DNA from: Candidatus Cloacimonadota bacterium
Lineage (GTDB): Bacteria; Cloacimonadota; Cloacimonadia; Cloacimonadales; TCS61
Assembly: GCA_021157645.1 (NCBI GenBank)
Contig: JAGGWC010000132.1
Span: 1-9,014, forward strand
Reading direction: 5' to 3'
DNA length: 9,014 nucleotides
This document shows positions 7,406 to 9,014 of this stretch, piece after piece. Both the position numbers and the translations under genes were made by a program. Below the pieces are notes generated by a model. It made no database searches. It was not told where the DNA came from and saw only the letters and a program-made list of their open reading frames with translations. Position 1 is the stretch's first letter. Each line of letters opens with the position of its first letter.

Positions 7406-7426
7406 CTCATCCTGCTGTCCTTCTCT
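7406..7426 (+). repeat. Left inverted repeat of the DUF559 cassette
   Basis: It consists of ctcatcct, a 5-nt spacer (gctgt) and ccttctct. The outer and inner 8-mers both have exact reverse-complement partners at 7911-7932. It begins one base after the dprA stop codon. Confidence 0.6.
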
Positions 7427-7450
7427 TCTCGCTACGCTCGGAAAGAAGGA
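7418..7450 (+). other. Hairpin at the left end of the DUF559 cassette
   Basis: tccttct (7418-7424) pairs with agaagga (7444-7450). After a mismatch, a few more pairs extend the stem under a loop containing ctacgctc. It shares the ccttctct segment with the terminal repeat, so local folding would compete with long-range pairing to the right end. It could also trim the dprA transcript, but no T-tract follows. Confidence 0.4.
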
Positions 7451-7473
7451 ACATAAGAATATGTGATAGAAAT

Positions 7474-7833
7474 ATGAAGGAAGATATTAGAGATGTTTGT
7501 AGAAGATTCAGGAAGAATCAAACCAAAGCTGAAAATGCCTTTTGGAAAGTTGTTAGAAATAGGCAGATCGATGGATATAAAATTTTACGACAATATCCAA
7601 TTAGCTTTGAATGGAATGATCAAATCCGATTCTTCATTGCAGATTTCTACTGCCATAAAACAAAACTTATTATCGAAATCGATGGTGGTATTCATGAAAC
7701 TCAAAAGGAATACGATAAGATGCGAGAACAAATAATTAGTTTACTCGGATTTCGGATTATCAGATTTTCCAATGAAGAAGTTCTTTATCACATCAAGGAT
7801 GTTGTAGAAAAATTGAAAAATGTTTTCATATGA
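7474..7833 (+). CDS. DUF559 protein, Vsr-like PD-(D/E)XK endonuclease fold
   Basis: This is a 119-residue single-domain protein of the usual DUF559 size. The N-terminal signature RRFRKNQTKAENAFWKVVRNRQ (10-31) leads to a FIADFYC strand with D57. Next are LIIEIDGGIHETQKEYD with E68, D70 and H74, then GFRIIRFSNEEVL (92-104) and a C-terminal helix. D57 and E68-I-D70 occupy metal-binding positions of the PD-(D/E)XK/Vsr fold. In DUF559 the last position of the motif is Asp where the classic form has Lys. A DNA nicking or cleaving role is inferred from the fold; no substrate is established. No strong Shine-Dalgarno sits directly before the ATG; the nearest purine run is agaagga, 23 nt upstream. The gene lies wholly inside the inverted-repeat-bounded cassette between dprA and a restriction-modification gene. 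Confidence 0.9.
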   Translation: MKEDIRDVCRRFRKNQTKAENAFWKVVRNRQIDGYKILRQYPISFEWNDQIRFFIADFYCHKTKLIIEIDGGIHETQKEYDKMREQIISLLGFRIIRFSNEEVLYHIKDVVEKLKNVFI

Positions 7834-7844
7834 AATAATGCGCT

Positions 7845-7920
7845 CCTCTTCTCTGACGCGTTGGCTTGTTCGTAAGAACAAACAAATGCTTTTCTTCTTG
7901 CATTACAACGAGAGAAGGGG
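7845..7920 (+). other. Potential branched RNA/DNA structure in the right end of the DUF559 cassette
   Basis: cctcttctct (7845-7854) can pair with agagaagggg (7911-7920), 10 bp including one G-T. Inside it, cgtt (7859-7862) pairs with aacg (7907-7910). The enclosed region holds two hairpins: ttgttc/gaacaa (7866-7871/7876-7881) closing a GTAA loop of the GNRA class, and aatgc/gcatt (7885-7889/7900-7904) over a pyrimidine loop. This gives a multi-branch fold immediately 3' of the DUF559 stop. The 3' strand of the outer stem is also the right terminal repeat. No known RNA family is recognised. Confidence 0.4.
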
Positions 7921-7932
7921 TTGGAGGATGAG
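7911..7932 (-). repeat. Right inverted repeat of the DUF559 cassette
   Basis: It is the reverse complement of the left end: outer aggatgag (7925-7932) and inner agagaagg (7911-7918) match exactly, while the 6 nt between them do not. It is followed by TAA at 7933-7935. Confidence 0.6.
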
Positions 7933-7937
7933 TAATA

Positions 7938-7964
7938 TTTTTGTATTGACTAAAAATACAAGAG
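7938..7964 (+). promoter_or_regulatory. Hairpin overlapping the ribosome binding site of the R-M gene
   Basis: ttgtatt (7941-7947) pairs exactly with aatacaa (7955-7961) over a 7-nt loop. Three more pairs (two G-T) extend the stem to 7938/7964. The 3' arm covers most of agagg (7961-7965), the only Shine-Dalgarno-like motif before the ATG at 7979. Folding could therefore limit translation. The stem is A/T-rich and may be marginal. Confidence 0.35.
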
Positions 7965-7978
7965 GTTAATTTCAAATT

Positions 7979-9014
7979 ATGCAAAATATAAAAACTAATG
8001 AAAGAGAATTAGCAAGTAAAGTTGCTCAATGGTTTAATGAACAGATAAATAGGGGAAAATATCCTTTTACAACCGTAAGTAATGAAACCGGAATTAAGGT
8101 TGATAAAACAACTTACTTCGGTGATATTATCATTTGGGAGAACAGGGAAATTAATAAAGCATTTTCCTATATCGAATTGAAACCACCATTTGGCAAAACT
8201 GAAGACATTGAACGATTCAGAAAAAAAGCGGTTCAACTGAATGTTAAGATTGCTTACACTTGGGATTTCCAATCGTTGAATGCTTATGAAATAAAAGATA
8301 ATAAAATTGAATTATCTGCTACTGAAAATTATTCAGTTCTTACAAATATTGAGGATTGGAAAAGAGGAGATAAACAAGCTTACATTAAAGCCTTTATTTC
8401 TAGAATTTGTGACGAACTTCTGAATTTTTCTGAAAAAGGTCAATTCAGGAAATTCACCCCTGAAAAACATTATTTCATCCGTTTCTTGCGAAATATTGTT
8501 GATGATCTGATTCCTTCATTCGAACAATTTATAAGAATAAACCATAAACAGAAAGAATACAAAAGTATAATAAACAAATTTGTTGCTGAACAGGGAATTG
8601 CTTATCCAAACGATGAAGATTTCTATAGGTTAATTGCCAGCCAGCGGGTTTATGGTTTGATAACAAAGATCATTTTTTATCTAACCATAAAAAGGCATTT
8701 TAAAGAATTACCTGATTTATATACTGAAGACGAAAAAGACCTCGAAACAAATCTAAAATATGCTTTTTCGCAAGCTCAAGAAATTGATTGGCAAGCGGTT
8801 TTTGAAACTGATCCGATAGAAGATTTAGGGATTCCGCAAGAAGCATATTCTCCTTTGAATGATCTATTCTCACATTTGAAGATCTATAATTTTGGAGCTT
8901 TACCGGAAGATGTTATAGGTGAGTTGTTTGAAGAAATTATCGACCCGAAAAGACGACACGAATTGGGGCAATATTTCACTCGTGAAGATCTCGTTGATCT
9001 GATAATTGCTACAA
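7979..9014 (+). CDS. Type IIG-like restriction-modification protein: nuclease plus N6-adenine methylase (3' partial)
   Basis: The frame is open from the ATG at 7979 to the window end (345 full codons, MQNIKTNEREL...), preceded in frame by a stop at 7967-7969. Residues ~10-100 look like a PD-(D/E)XK nuclease: GD at 48-49 followed by YIELK with E66 and K68, i.e. D-x16-E-x-K. Residues ~120-320 are a helical connector with no motif I recognise. RHELGQYFTREDLVDLIIAT (326-345) is the entry to an N6-adenine methylase domain (LGQYFT at 329-334). In HsdM/type IIG enzymes this precedes the SAM-binding motif, which would lie just past the window. The architecture suggests a single-chain enzyme that methylates and cuts DNA; a type I-like M/R fusion or another defence methylase (PglX/DrmM-like) is possible. 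It lies 46 bp after the DUF559 cassette and has no translated overlap with it. Confidence 0.8.
   Translation, partial: MQNIKTNERELASKVAQWFNEQINRGKYPFTTVSNETGIKVDKTTYFGDIIIWENREINKAFSYIELKPPFGKTEDIERFRKKAVQLNVKIAYTWDFQSLNAYEIKDNKIELSATENYSVLTNIEDWKRGDKQAYIKAFISRICDELLNFSEKGQFRKFTPEKHYFIRFLRNIVDDLIPSFEQFIRINHKQKEYKSIINKFVAEQGIAYPNDEDFYRLIASQRVYGLITKIIFYLTIKRHFKELPDLYTEDEKDLETNLKYAFSQAQEIDWQAVFETDPIEDLGIPQEAYSPLNDLFSHLKIYNFGALPEDVIGELFEEIIDPKRRHELGQYFTREDLVDLIIAT

Larger units (their letters stand above)
7406..7932 (+). mobile_element. Candidate 527-bp DUF559 cassette bounded by inverted repeats
   Basis: The unit begins with ctcatcct (7406-7413) and ends with its exact reverse complement aggatgag (7925-7932). 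After a 5-6 nt non-matching spacer, ccttctct (7419-7426) pairs with agagaagg (7911-7918). A TAA trinucleotide flanks both sides (7403-7405, the dprA stop, and 7933-7935), as expected of a 3-bp target duplication, although so short a match can be chance. Outside that, atatta and taatat continue the symmetry. The only gene inside is a DUF559 nuclease-like protein; no transposase is seen. The left 68 bp and right 99 bp are non-coding and rich in hairpins. Interpretation as a mobile or repeat-borne element is inference from this structure. Confidence 0.5.

Noticed and set aside
7493..7735. 80-residue + strand reading frame inside the DUF559 gene
   Set aside because: It lies in another frame within a well-matched DUF559 gene and has no recognisable motif.
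7946..7972. TTGACT plus taattt as a promoter for the R-M gene
   Set aside because: The spacing is short (15 bp) and transcription would start at or after the ATG at 7979.
8009..8272. Minus-strand 87-residue frame near the right edge
   Set aside because: It is the shadow of the partial nuclease-methylase gene, which is continuous to the window end and carries the family motifs.

Overview
The window is AT-rich, every gene is on the + strand, and spacing is tight. It looks like a chromosomal piece of a bacterium from the Cloacimonadota / Marinimicrobia / Calditrichota side of the FCB supergroup. The pointer is two consecutive secreted-protein genes that end in the same C-terminal module (NYPNPFNP ... 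GTDSNN ... SSGIYFYKL). This module is the Por/FlgD-type sorting or anchoring domain that is abundant in those lineages. The phylum is an inference; no rRNA or other taxonomic marker is present.

Region 1 (1-2960), surface proteins: the tail of one exported protein, then a complete 889-residue protein. The latter has a signal peptide, a gingipain-like C25 (clan CD) peptidase domain with a His/Cys pair and two calcium-loop motifs, a right-handed beta-helix with 25-26 residue rungs, and the sorting domain.

Region 2 (2961-7405), housekeeping: the ribosome-assembly GTPase obgE and a glycerate 2-kinase (7 nt apart), then a D-2-hydroxyacid dehydrogenase of the glyoxylate/hydroxypyruvate reductase type and dprA (overlapping by 11 nt). 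The kinase and dehydrogenase can form a two-step route from hydroxypyruvate through D-glycerate to 2-phosphoglycerate. DprA loads RecA on incoming single-stranded DNA. The two gene pairs are separated by an 81-bp nested inverted repeat that looks like a small non-autonomous repeat element.

Region 3 (7406-9014), accessory: a compact 527-bp unit holding one DUF559 (Vsr/PD-(D/E)XK-fold) gene, bounded by imperfect terminal inverted repeats (ctcatcct ... aggatgag) and flanked on both sides by TAA. Its right-hand non-coding part can fold into a branched structure. I read it as a candidate mobile or repeat-borne DUF559 cassette inserted exactly at the dprA stop codon. It is followed by the first 345 codons of a large restriction-modification protein: an N-terminal PD-(D/E)XK nuclease leading into an N6-adenine methylase domain, cut off by the window end. 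A hairpin may mask the ribosome binding site of that gene.

The most novel-looking items are the DUF559 cassette with its structured end, the nuclease-methylase fusion with the RBS hairpin, and the C25-peptidase/beta-helix/sorting-domain protein. I saw no tRNA, rRNA, CRISPR array or recognisable IS transposase.
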